DNA of 39,100 bases from IMG/VR virus record IMGVR_UViG_3300018080_000328, positions 1-39,100 of that record. One strand, written 5' to 3'. Every line of letters starts with the position of its first letter. Position 1 is the first letter of the stretch. The translations under genes and the position numbers were made by a program. Under the pieces are notes generated by a model that did not search any database, was not told the DNA's origin, and saw nothing but the letters and a program-made list of their open reading frames with translations. Shown piece by piece: positions 30,750-38,171 of this stretch. The DNA is from a virus.

Positions 30750-31118
30750 CTACCGGCGGACAAGCTTGGTGTGAATCCGCCAGGCCGTCGCCTGCGGGTC
30801 CGCGGCGGTGTAATGGCTCATATCCCCGCCCGGCGCCATGACCTCGTACACTCTCCCGTCCTGGAGCCGGATGCGGTCGCCCGCCTCCGGAAGCGTCCGG
30901 ACGCCGGCGACGACCAGGTCCGCGGCCGTGACGATGAAGTCCGTCGACTCCACCCACACCGACGCCCCGTATGAGTCGGCCACCTCGTAGGCCTTCCGGC
31001 CGACCGTGGCGGCCACCTGCACGGACCGGCCGTCGCGCTCGTAGGCGACCGTCCGGCTCAGGTGCGCCTTGCGCTTCCCGTCCAGCCAGGCGGCCGCGTT
31101 CTGGAGCGCATCGCCCAT
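30750..31118 (-). CDS. head-tail joining protein
   Basis: This 122-aa protein has a helical start (MGDALQNAAAWLDGKRKAHL) and a beta-rich rest (VAYERDGRSVQVAATVGRKA, RIRLQDGRVYEVMAPGG). The D-G-R-x-Y-E-V-M strand near the C-terminus is typical of small head-tail joining (FII-like) proteins that cap the head-side neck. Position between capsid and tail genes agrees. It follows the 111-aa gene by three bases. Confidence 0.65.
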   Translation of the reverse strand: MGDALQNAAAWLDGKRKAHLSRTVAYERDGRSVQVAATVGRKAYEVADSYGASVWVESTDFIVTAADLVVAGVRTLPEAGDRIRLQDGRVYEVMAPGGDMSHYTAADPQATAWRIHTKLVRR

Positions 31119-31121
31119 GGA

Positions 31122-31457
31122 TCACACGCTGGCGGCGTCGATGACGGCGACCGTCACGCCCGTCTCGTCCGTGTAGGCCAGGGCCACCTTCCCGTCGCCG
31201 TCGTTGTAGACCTGCGGCGGGAACGGACCGACGAGGTGCCGCTCGCCGGCGCCGATGGTGATGACCTTGTCCGCCACGGCCTCGCCGTCGACGGTCTTGG
31301 TGGTCGTGATCGTCAGGTCCATGCTGTCCACGTCGTCGTTCTCGATGACGAGGAGTTTTTCGCCGTCGTTCAGGAAGTCGTCGCCGCCGGCCGCGGCCGC
31401 CTGGCCGGCCAGCGGATTGGCCTCGCGGGCCGGGGCGACGGGTGTCAGGGTAGCCAT
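31122..31457 (-). CDS. 111-aa head-associated protein
   Basis: A short Ala/Pro-rich start (MATLTPVAPAREANPLAGQA) is followed by a beta-rich domain (NDGEKLLVIENDDVDSMDLT, ITIGAGERHLVGPFPPQVYN, VALAYTDETGVTVAVI). It resembles the small decoration or connector-region proteins found after capsid cement genes in related phages, but I cannot name a family. It starts 70 bases after the cement protein gene. Confidence 0.6.
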   Translation of the reverse strand: MATLTPVAPAREANPLAGQAAAAGGDDFLNDGEKLLVIENDDVDSMDLTITTTKTVDGEAVADKVITIGAGERHLVGPFPPQVYNDGDGKVALAYTDETGVTVAVIDAASV

Positions 31458-31527
31458 CGGATATCTCCTCCGGGTTCGGGTTCAGGATCACACGCCAGGG
31501 CGAGCGGACACCTTGCCGCGGTGACGG

Positions 31528-31875
31528 TTACTGGCTCAGGCGGACGCGGACCGTGGCGTCGTCGTCGCCGGCGGCCTGCACGGCCTTGCCCATGAGTTTG
31601 TTCGCCCCGGCCTCGGCGTCGGTGCCGGCCTCGCCCTCGGCCGCGTCCCAGTAGACCTGGGCGCCGGCCGCGATCCCTTCGCCTACGCCGGTCGCCTTCG
31701 GGACGTCGAAGACGCCGGTTACCGCCAGCGCGCCGAGCGCGCCCGAAGCGATGGGCGTCTTGGCGATGGCCACCAGGTCCTCCTGGACCACCACGTCGCC
31801 GGCGGCCACGTCCGAGCCGGGCGTGTAATCGACCGACTCGCCTTCATGCACAAACGTTGCCGTTGCCATGCTCAC
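31528..31875 (-). CDS. capsid cement protein, DUF2190-like
   Basis: The 115-aa protein (ATFVHEGESVDYTPGSDVAA, GDVVVQEDLVAIAKTPIASG, GALAVTGVFDVPKATG, GAQVYWDAAEGEA) shows the strand pattern of DUF2190, whose members stabilise the outer surface of phage capsids. It starts 17 bases after the capsid gene, as usual for cement proteins. MSMATATF offers two in-frame start codons (31875 and 31869). Confidence 0.8.
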   Translation of the reverse strand: MSMATATFVHEGESVDYTPGSDVAAGDVVVQEDLVAIAKTPIASGALGALAVTGVFDVPKATGVGEGIAAGAQVYWDAAEGEAGTDAEAGANKLMGKAVQAAGDDDATVRVRLSQ

Positions 31876-31892
31876 TCGCTCCTTATCTCAGG

Positions 31893-34085
31893 TCAGTTTT
31901 CACCTTTTGCTTTCACCCCGCCCTTCGGGTCCTGAAGAGCACAACCAAAATCGTGGTAGCCACGCATCTGGACGCCCAGGCGGTTGAAGTCCGCCTCGGC
32001 CGTCTCGATGGTCGGCGACTCCTGGCCGTTCAGGAACGCGACCTCGATGACCGGCAGGTCCGCGGGGCTCGCCAGCAGATACCACGCCTTGGCGCTCGCG
32101 CCGGTGTACTGCGTGTTCGCCAGATACCGGCTGACCTCGGCCCGGAACTTGCCCTGGTGCGGGTTGGCGATCGGGTACTTCGTGTCCGCCGTGGTGTCGC
32201 GGATCTCCAGGCTCTTCTGCAGCGTGGTGGCGATGGCCGAGAGGGCCGTCGGCACGAGCAGCACCTGCGGCATGAGGCCGATGGGCTTGCCGTCGGCGTC
32301 CACCTGTTCCAGGAACTTGACCTCGGCCTTCGTCAGGCCGTCGACCGTCAGGGCCGTGTCCGCCCCCGTGATGTAGTTCTTGTTGGCGGTCTTGAAAAAG
32401 CCGGAGTTGTCGAGGAACACGGTCCAGAAGACGTCGTTGATCTTCAGGCCGGACCCCCGGCCGAGTTTCCGCGGCACGCTGGTGATGGCCCCCAGGTCGT
32501 CGTTGATGACGTCCCGCCGGTCGATGGCGAGCAGCAGGCCGTAGGTGTCGGCCTTGTTGGTGTAGGATTCCTCGCCGAGGGTGCCGTGCTTCAGTTCCCC
32601 GCCCGGGGCGACCGGCTTGTAGGTGTCGGCCCCGACGAGGCGGTAACTGGTCACGGTCTTGAAGTCGCTGACGTTGCGCACCGCGCAGATGTTCCGCCAC
32701 ACCCGCTCGACGCTGTAAAAACCTTCGAGGAGGAACTTGTTGGAGACGCCCGAGAGGATGCCGCCGATGTCGATGGTGGAGTACCCGGCCGCGGCGATGT
32801 CCTGGGCGAAGGCGTAGCGGAGGACCTCCCGGCTCGCCCGGAAGTTGCGGCCGGTGTAGCCGTTCGCCCAGGCGGCCTCCAGCAGGAGTTCCTGCAGGCC
32901 GATGCCGCCGCGGAACCGCTTGGCGGCGAGGTCCAGGGCCTGCTCCTCGCAGTGTTCCTCGGGTTTGGCGAGGCCCGCCGTCAGCATACACGCGGCCTCC
33001 AGGACCCCGCCCGTCACGCCGCGCTCCGGCACGTGGGCGGCCGGGGCCTTGGGCCGGCTGGCCCGGAGGACCTCCAGTTCGGTCCGCGTCCCGTCCCACC
33101 CCTCGCCGATGGCCTTCGCCTCGATGTCCGGGCGGGCGCCTGCGCAGATCTTGCGAATCGCGGCGATCCGCTGCGTCTCGGCGGCGGCCCGGCTGCGGAT
33201 GTCGGACACCGGGTCGGGCAAATCGTCCGTCGCGGCCGCGGCCGTCACGGTGGACGGCTCGGGCGGCGGGTCGGTCGCCCCCTCCGGTTCGGTCGGTGCC
33301 TCGGGCTTCTTCGGCTGCGGCTCGGCGCCGCCGTCGGCCTGGACCGGGTCGGTCCCCTTCTCCGTCTCCTGCGTCACGTCGGTCTGGGTCTCGTCCATCG
33401 CATGTCTCTCCTCACTGGCCGAGGCGGCCACGCTCACCCGCGCGCCGGCGTCGGCACCAAGGTCCACGAAACTGATCTCTCCCAGCGTCGCCCTCCGGAC
33501 GACGTTCACGGGGCCGGCGAGGTGCCGCCCGTTCACACGGACCCTCTGGCCGGCCTTGACGAACTCCACCTCCTCCACCCGCACCCCGATGGAGGCCTGC
33601 CACGGGAACCCGTTCTTCGCCGAGGCCACGACCTCGCGGGCGGCGTCGGTGTGGCGGGACACGACGCCGGTGGCAATCAGGCGGCCGCCGGTCACGCGGA
33701 TGGCGTCGGTGTGCCCCACGCCGGCCGAGGCGTCGTGGCCGAAGCGAATGGGCCGGTTCTGCGACGGGATGGCAAGACCTGCCAGGTCCACCACCACCGG
33801 ATACCGCCACCCGGCGATGCGCATCGGGCCGCCCGTGTAGGCGACCATCGTAAAGTGCGGCAGCGCCGCCTGGCCGTCGCCCTCCGCCGCGGCGGCCTCG
33901 ATCTCCAAAGCGCCCGGCTCGGAGAGCAGTTCCAGGGCCCCCTCGGCTCTGGCCTCGGCCTGCCGCTCGCAGACGGCCCGGCGCTGTTTCGGGTCGGGAT
34001 ACTCGCGGACCATGACCTCCTCGCCCATGCAGCGGTCGAGGAACGCCTCGTGGGCCTCGCCCTTGCGGCGCTCAGGCAGCGGCAC
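31893..34085 (-). CDS. prohead protease, scaffold and major capsid fusion
   Basis: One 730-aa polypeptide has three parts. Residues 1-230 are a prohead protease: catalytic-type His 117 (PIRFGHDASAGVGHTDAI) and Ser 165 (PWQASIGVRV), then LGEISFVDLGADAGARV. Residues about 230-300 are a charged, Pro/Glu-rich linker that could act as scaffold. Residues about 370-730 are a major capsid domain (QDIAAAGYSTIDIGGILSGV, PVAPGGELKHGTLGEESYTN, AIDRRDVINDDLGAIT, TKYPIANPHQGKFRAEVSRY). In many phages these are separate genes. Protease cleavage would release the capsid subunits. Its start overlaps the portal stop by 14 bases. Confidence 0.88.
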   Translation of the reverse strand: MPLPERRKGEAHEAFLDRCMGEEVMVREYPDPKQRRAVCERQAEARAEGALELLSEPGALEIEAAAAEGDGQAALPHFTMVAYTGGPMRIAGWRYPVVVDLAGLAIPSQNRPIRFGHDASAGVGHTDAIRVTGGRLIATGVVSRHTDAAREVVASAKNGFPWQASIGVRVEEVEFVKAGQRVRVNGRHLAGPVNVVRRATLGEISFVDLGADAGARVSVAASASEERHAMDETQTDVTQETEKGTDPVQADGGAEPQPKKPEAPTEPEGATDPPPEPSTVTAAAATDDLPDPVSDIRSRAAAETQRIAAIRKICAGARPDIEAKAIGEGWDGTRTELEVLRASRPKAPAAHVPERGVTGGVLEAACMLTAGLAKPEEHCEEQALDLAAKRFRGGIGLQELLLEAAWANGYTGRNFRASREVLRYAFAQDIAAAGYSTIDIGGILSGVSNKFLLEGFYSVERVWRNICAVRNVSDFKTVTSYRLVGADTYKPVAPGGELKHGTLGEESYTNKADTYGLLLAIDRRDVINDDLGAITSVPRKLGRGSGLKINDVFWTVFLDNSGFFKTANKNYITGADTALTVDGLTKAEVKFLEQVDADGKPIGLMPQVLLVPTALSAIATTLQKSLEIRDTTADTKYPIANPHQGKFRAEVSRYLANTQYTGASAKAWYLLASPADLPVIEVAFLNGQESPTIETAEADFNRLGVQMRGYHDFGCALQDPKGGVKAKGEN

Positions 34086-35571
34086 GGTCGGTCTCCTTCT
34101 TGCCCGCGTCGTCTGTTTTCTTATCGCGGCCCTTCGGCTTCGGCAGCGCCTCGGCGGCCGCGAGGCCGAGTTCCTCCATCAGCCGCTTCTCCTTCGCCCG
34201 CTGCCGGAGCTGCTCCTCCCAGTCGAGGCCGAGCTTCGCATACTCCATGGCGAGCGTGGTGGTGTTGCTTGCCAGCCGCCGCTCCTGGGCCATCGCCTCC
34301 TTCGCCGGGTCGACGTGCTCGTGCCCGTCCCAGAACCACTGGTGGGCGAACCGGCCGCGCCGGTTCAGCAGCAGCCACCGCAGGTCGAAGACCCGCGCCG
34401 CCTCGCGCATCCAGGCCTCCAGCACGCGGTCCAGGACGACCGCCCCGAGGTGGGCCTGCTCCACGCGGATGGACTTGAAGTACGTCTGGTGGTCCAGCCG
34501 GCCCGAGGCGTAGTTGTAGCCCGAGGAGTTGCACGCCGCGATGTTGAACGGCATGTTCAGGCACCGGGCGATCTCGTTCAGGATCTGGTTCTTGAACTCG
34601 GCGTAGGTCGTGGCCGGTTGCTCGGCGTGGACCTGGCCCATCTTCCAGCCGCCCGGCATCGTCAGGAGCATCCGTTTCTCCAGCTCGATGGCGTCCATCG
34701 GTTCGATGGGGTCGGCCTCGCCGCTCGGCGGGGCGTCGGTGTAGAGGACGCCGGCGAACTCGGCGGCGGTCTCGGCCGCCGCGACCACCGCCAGGGTGAA
34801 CCGCCTGAGTTGGGCAAAGAGCGGCAGGGCCGGCAGGATGTCCGGCAGACCGCGGGACTGGCCCGGCCGGTCCGACCGGAACCAGTGGATCATCGCCTCG
34901 GCCGGGACGGTGTCGTAGTCTAGCCCCACGCGGAACCGGTTGCCGCCGGGGTGCTCCTTCAGGACGTGGTACTCGGCGGGGTTCCCGAACGGGTCGAAGA
35001 CGATGCCGTCGACGCCCTGCGCCTCGTCCGGCAGGAGGTCCGGCGTTGCCACCTGCTCGGCCTCGATGAGGCGGAGGTCGAGTTGGATGGGGGAGTCCAG
35101 GCGAGAGTTTGAGACGAGCATGGCGAACGCCTCGCCGTCCTGGGCCCGGGCCATCCGCATCGTGCGGAGTTTTTCGGCCAGGCCCACCTCCCTGGCCCAT
35201 TCCACGAACGCCCGCTCGATCCGCCGGTTCGCGTCCGCCTCGTCCGAGAGCATCTGGAGCCGCGGCCCGGTGCCGACGACGTCGTTGGCGAGCGTCAGCA
35301 CGATGCCGCGGGCGTAGGCGTTGTTCGCCACCTCGTAGCGGGACCGGTTCCGCAGGATGCGGCGGACCTCGGCGCTTGCGGCCGCGTCGGCCGAGAGGCC
35401 GTCGGCCTTGGCCCAGTGGCGGCGGTTGTCCTCGGTCGTCCGGGCGGAGTCGAACTTGCCCGCCAGTCCGTAGGCGGGTTTGGCCCGGAGGAGGCGGTAG
35501 GCGAGCCCGCGCCCCTCGCTCGCGCGGCGGCGCCTGGCGGCGGCCCGGATTCGTTTCAGCCAGTCGAACAC
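34072..35571 (-). CDS. phage portal protein, lambda (gpB) family
   Basis: This 499-aa protein forms the ring at the head vertex through which DNA is packaged. Family features are ANNAYARGIVLTLANDVVGT, TGPRLQML, MARAQDGEAFAMLVSN, IHWFRSDRPGQSRGLPDILP, then EFKNQILNEIARCLNMPFNI and NYASGRLDHQTYFKS, all typical of lambda-type portals. The GTG at 35571 was chosen: GGAGG precedes it by 7 bases and the family N-terminus VFDWLKRIR starts there. The frame is open upstream but that part reads across the stop of the gpW-position gene. Confidence 0.92.
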   Translation of the reverse strand: MFDWLKRIRAAARRRRASEGRGLAYRLLRAKPAYGLAGKFDSARTTEDNRRHWAKADGLSADAAASAEVRRILRNRSRYEVANNAYARGIVLTLANDVVGTGPRLQMLSDEADANRRIERAFVEWAREVGLAEKLRTMRMARAQDGEAFAMLVSNSRLDSPIQLDLRLIEAEQVATPDLLPDEAQGVDGIVFDPFGNPAEYHVLKEHPGGNRFRVGLDYDTVPAEAMIHWFRSDRPGQSRGLPDILPALPLFAQLRRFTLAVVAAAETAAEFAGVLYTDAPPSGEADPIEPMDAIELEKRMLLTMPGGWKMGQVHAEQPATTYAEFKNQILNEIARCLNMPFNIAACNSSGYNYASGRLDHQTYFKSIRVEQAHLGAVVLDRVLEAWMREAARVFDLRWLLLNRRGRFAHQWFWDGHEHVDPAKEAMAQERRLASNTTTLAMEYAKLGLDWEEQLRQRAKEKRLMEELGLAAAEALPKPKGRDKKTDDAGKKETDRAAA

Positions 35572-35621
35572 GCCTTGTCCTCCGTAGCCCGCCACAGGCG
35601 GGTAAACTCTGGCGAAGGGGG

Positions 35622-35813
35622 TTACGCTCCCGGCGGGACGACCTTCCTCACGCGGAACCCGCGGCCCTGCCGCACGGCCTCCTTGGAGGCGAGGTAACGG
35701 TCGGCCTCGACCTGGTCCTTCAGGTCGTGCTGCCGCACCGACACCGAATCGCCCTCGGCCTGCGACGGCCCCTGGGCGTTCTCGCGGATGGTCTCGTCGA
35801 GCCCGTCGGCCAT
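35622..35813 (-). CDS. small head-tail joining protein in gpW position
   Basis: This 63-aa protein (MADGLDETIRENAQGPSQAE, then VSVRQHDLKDQVEADRYLAS and VRKVVPPGA) matches lambda gpW in size and in position just before the portal gene. The sequence pattern with E-A-D-R-Y-L-A-S is common in such phage genes. It is the first gene of the capsid operon left of the AbiE cassette and starts about 370 bases from abiEi on the other strand. Confidence 0.6.
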   Translation of the reverse strand: MADGLDETIRENAQGPSQAEGDSVSVRQHDLKDQVEADRYLASKEAVRQGRGFRVRKVVPPGA

Positions 35814-36034
35814 GGTAGCGCGGTCCTTTCACCTATGTCTTTTTGCGGAAGGCCCCCGATCTTTGCGTAGAAAATCGGAGGGCCGGAGAATTTCCGCCCG
35901 CGGCCGGACTCAGCGGCGGCTGCGCTGGCCGCGTTTGCCCTCTACATCTGCCTGAGGGGCGGATTTGATGCGCGAATTCTGGGGGAAGGAGGTAGGCCGC
36001 ATCGACTGGCAGCGGGACTTGTGCTTGGATTGAC

Positions 36035-36063
36035 TTGACGCGGCGCCCGGTATGGGCTAATAA
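36035..36063 (+). promoter_or_regulatory. upstream AbiE promoter with a GGCTAAT half-site
   Basis: TTGACG (36035-36040) and TAATAA (36058-36063) are 17 bases apart. The -10 overlaps GGGCTAAT, the same motif that forms each arm of the palindrome at the second promoter 74 bases downstream. AbiEi antitoxins are known to bind more than one site cooperatively. Confidence 0.55.
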
Positions 36064-36108
36064 ATGGTGCCTTTCCGAGGGACAGCGTCAAGTGCTGGGG
36101 AGCTTGGC

Positions 36109-36145
36109 TTGACACCATCGTCGCTAAAGGCTAATATTATTAGCC
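36109..36145 (+). promoter_or_regulatory. main AbiE promoter with palindromic operator
   Basis: A perfect -35 TTGACA (36109-36114) is 17 bases from TAATAT (36132-36137). The -10 lies inside the perfect palindrome GGCTAATATTATTAGCC (36129-36145). Transcription would begin near 36144, leaving a 37-base leader with AGGAGGG before the abiEi ATG. Binding of AbiEi here would block RNA polymerase directly. Confidence 0.75.
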
Positions 36146-36180
36146 CTTTCGGACGATGAAGTCAAGTAGGAGGGAAATTC

Positions 36181-36990
36181 ATGGGATTGCGGGAGTTTTT
36201 CGCTACGCACCCCGTGTTTACCACGGCGGAGATGGCTGACTACCGGCATAGCAGCGGCTCCCAGAGCCGCTGGACCCGCAAGGCGCTCCTGGCCCATCAC
36301 CGGGAACAGGGCCGACTCCTCCTGATCCGTCGGGGGCTGTATGCCGTCGTCCCACCCGGCGCAGACCCGGAGACCTATGCAGTCGATCCGTACCAGGTGG
36401 CAGCCAAGTTGCGAAACGATGCCGTGCTCGCGTACCACACCGCCTTGGAGCTACGCGGCAAGACGTACTCGGTGTTCAACGAGTTCCTCTTCCTCACCCA
36501 CAGGCCCCCTCACCAGCCGACGAGTCTGCGTTCGCACCGCTTCCGGGGCGTGCTGTTTCCTAAGGCCCTCCGGGACAAGGGCAAGGAAGAGCACGGCGTC
36601 ACCCTGGTCGACCGATCCGGTGTCGATATCAGGGTGACCCGCCTCGAACGCACGCTGGTCGACGTCCTCGACCGGCCCGACCTCTGCGGCGGATGGGAGG
36701 AGACGTGGCGCTCCCTCGAATCGGTCGAGTACTTCGATCTGGACGAGGTGGTGACGTATGCTCTACTACTCGACAATGCGACGACGGCGGCCAAGGTGGG
36801 ATACTTTCTCGACCAGCACCGGGAGCGCCTGATGGTCACCGAGACACATCTCAAACCCTTGAAGAGGCGCCTCCCCAAGCAGCCACACTACATGGAGAGA
36901 AGCCGAAGAGGCAAAGGCCGCCTTGTGAGCGACTGGAACCTCGTCGTACCGGCGCATGTTGCCGAGCGGTCCTGGGAGGAGGCGATATGA
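36181..36990 (+). CDS. abiEi: AbiEi antitoxin / transcriptional repressor
   Basis: This 269-aa protein is the antitoxin of the type IV system AbiE, which counters the toxin without tight binding and represses its own promoter. Residues 1-60 form the winged-helix DNA-binding domain and end in the signature RRGLYAVVP (50-58). Further family marks are LAYHTALELRG (83-93) and VTRLERTLVDVLDRPDLCGG (152-171), the conserved T/E-R-T-L-V-D element of the antitoxin domain. The family length agrees. AGGAGGG lies 7 bases before the ATG. Its TGA overlaps the abiEii start by four bases. The gene is transcribed against the surrounding phage genes, so it has its own control. Confidence 0.9.
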   Translation: MGLREFFATHPVFTTAEMADYRHSSGSQSRWTRKALLAHHREQGRLLLIRRGLYAVVPPGADPETYAVDPYQVAAKLRNDAVLAYHTALELRGKTYSVFNEFLFLTHRPPHQPTSLRSHRFRGVLFPKALRDKGKEEHGVTLVDRSGVDIRVTRLERTLVDVLDRPDLCGGWEETWRSLESVEYFDLDEVVTYALLLDNATTAAKVGYFLDQHRERLMVTETHLKPLKRRLPKQPHYMERSRRGKGRLVSDWNLVVPAHVAERSWEEAI

Positions 36991-37964
36991 AGATCTCGCG
37001 AGAGAGACTCCAGGCTGAAGCCCAAACGACCGGCTTCCGGGCCGAGATCCTCGAGAAGGTTGCCCAGTTGCTGGGCCTCCTTGAGGCATTCGAGAGCCAT
37101 CCGTTTCTGAAGGAGCGGCTTGCCCTGAAGGGCGGCACGGCGGTGAATCTCTTCCAGTTCGATCTGCCTCGTCTGTCAGTGGACATCGACCTGAACTACA
37201 TCGGTGCAACCGAACGAGCTGCGATGCTTGAGGAGCGGCCCAAGGTTGAGCGGGCCGTGCGAAATGCCTGCTCGCGCGAGGGCATGAGCGTCACACGACA
37301 GCCCGATAGCGATGAGCACGCTGGCGGCAAGTGGAGACTTCGCTACGACAGCGCGATGGGCGAGGGAGGCAACCTGGAAGTCGATCTGAACTTTATGTAC
37401 CGGGTGCCGCTGTGGCCGGTCCTCCGCAGGGACTCCCGCCAAGTCGGATCGTTTTCCGCAAAGCGGATTCCCGTCGTGGACCTCCACGAGCTCGCAGCGG
37501 GGAAGATGGTCGCACTCCTCTCGAGGCAGGCTAGTCGAGACCTCTTCGACGTCCATCGACTCCTGACGCTGGGGATCTTGGACAGTGGCAAACTGAGGCT
37601 TGGGTTCGTCCTGTTCGGTGCCATGAACCGCAAGGACTGGCGGACTGTCAGCCAGAACGATGTGGGTGTCGAGGCGCAGGATTTACGGAATCATCTTCTG
37701 CCGTTGATGCGTTCCGATGACCTCGAGGGCATCGGCAATCTCGGCGCCTGGACGAGCCGGCTTGTCGACGAATGCCGCGAACACCTCGGCGTCGTGCTGC
37801 CCTTCGCCGAGAATGAAAAGGAGTTCCTGAATCATCTTCTCGACCTCGGCGAGATCTCCGCCCCTCTTCTCACCCAGGACAGCGAGATGGCCGACCGCAT
37901 CAACAGGCATCCGCTGCTTCGGTGGAAGGCCTTGAACGTCCAGAAGTACAAGCGCAAGAGATAA
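36987..37964 (+). CDS. abiEii: AbiEii nucleotidyltransferase toxin
   Basis: This 325-aa protein is a DNA polymerase beta-like nucleotidyltransferase; relatives (MenT) add nucleotides to tRNA ends and stop growth, which limits phage production. The motif LALKGGTAVNLF (46-55) followed by LSVDIDLNYIG with D66 and D68 gives the metal-binding site, and EVDLNFMYRVPLW supplies the later Asp strand. AGKMVALLSRQASRDLFDVH is a further conserved element of the fold. The ATG at 36987 overlaps abiEi by four bases; the frame is open upstream but inside abiEi. All catalytic residues are present, so the toxin should be active. Confidence 0.9.
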   Translation: MKISRERLQAEAQTTGFRAEILEKVAQLLGLLEAFESHPFLKERLALKGGTAVNLFQFDLPRLSVDIDLNYIGATERAAMLEERPKVERAVRNACSREGMSVTRQPDSDEHAGGKWRLRYDSAMGEGGNLEVDLNFMYRVPLWPVLRRDSRQVGSFSAKRIPVVDLHELAAGKMVALLSRQASRDLFDVHRLLTLGILDSGKLRLGFVLFGAMNRKDWRTVSQNDVGVEAQDLRNHLLPLMRSDDLEGIGNLGAWTSRLVDECREHLGVVLPFAENEKEFLNHLLDLGEISAPLLTQDSEMADRINRHPLLRWKALNVQKYKRKR

Positions 37965-38171
37965 GCGCGAAGGCGAGAGCCTGGCAGGTCCAAGAGCCTG
38001 GAATAGCCGCCATGTGCGAACGTCTACCCGTTTTCCGGCAAGTGTCAAGAGAACGGCACAGGGCGGGTCTTTCCGGTTCCGCGATCGGGCTTGTGCCGAG
38101 TGTGTGCCGGTCATCAGGAAGCGGAAAGCCTTTCGCACACCTTCTGGCGACCGCTCCCGGGCAGGCTTCCC

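Larger units (their letters stand above)
35814..36180. other. intergenic region between capsid operon and AbiE cassette
   Basis: No coding frame is supported in this 367-base region. The right half holds the two AbiE promoters. The left half (35814 to about 36020) should hold whatever drives the capsid genes on the minus strand, because AbiE separates them from the terminase gene, but no good minus-strand promoter was found. An inverted repeat CTTGACGC/GCGTCAAG has arms at 36034-36041 and 36085-36092, flanking the upstream AbiE promoter. Confidence 0.55.

Noticed and set aside
31857-34478. 873-codon open frame on the plus strand
   Set aside because: Antisense of the capsid and portal genes.
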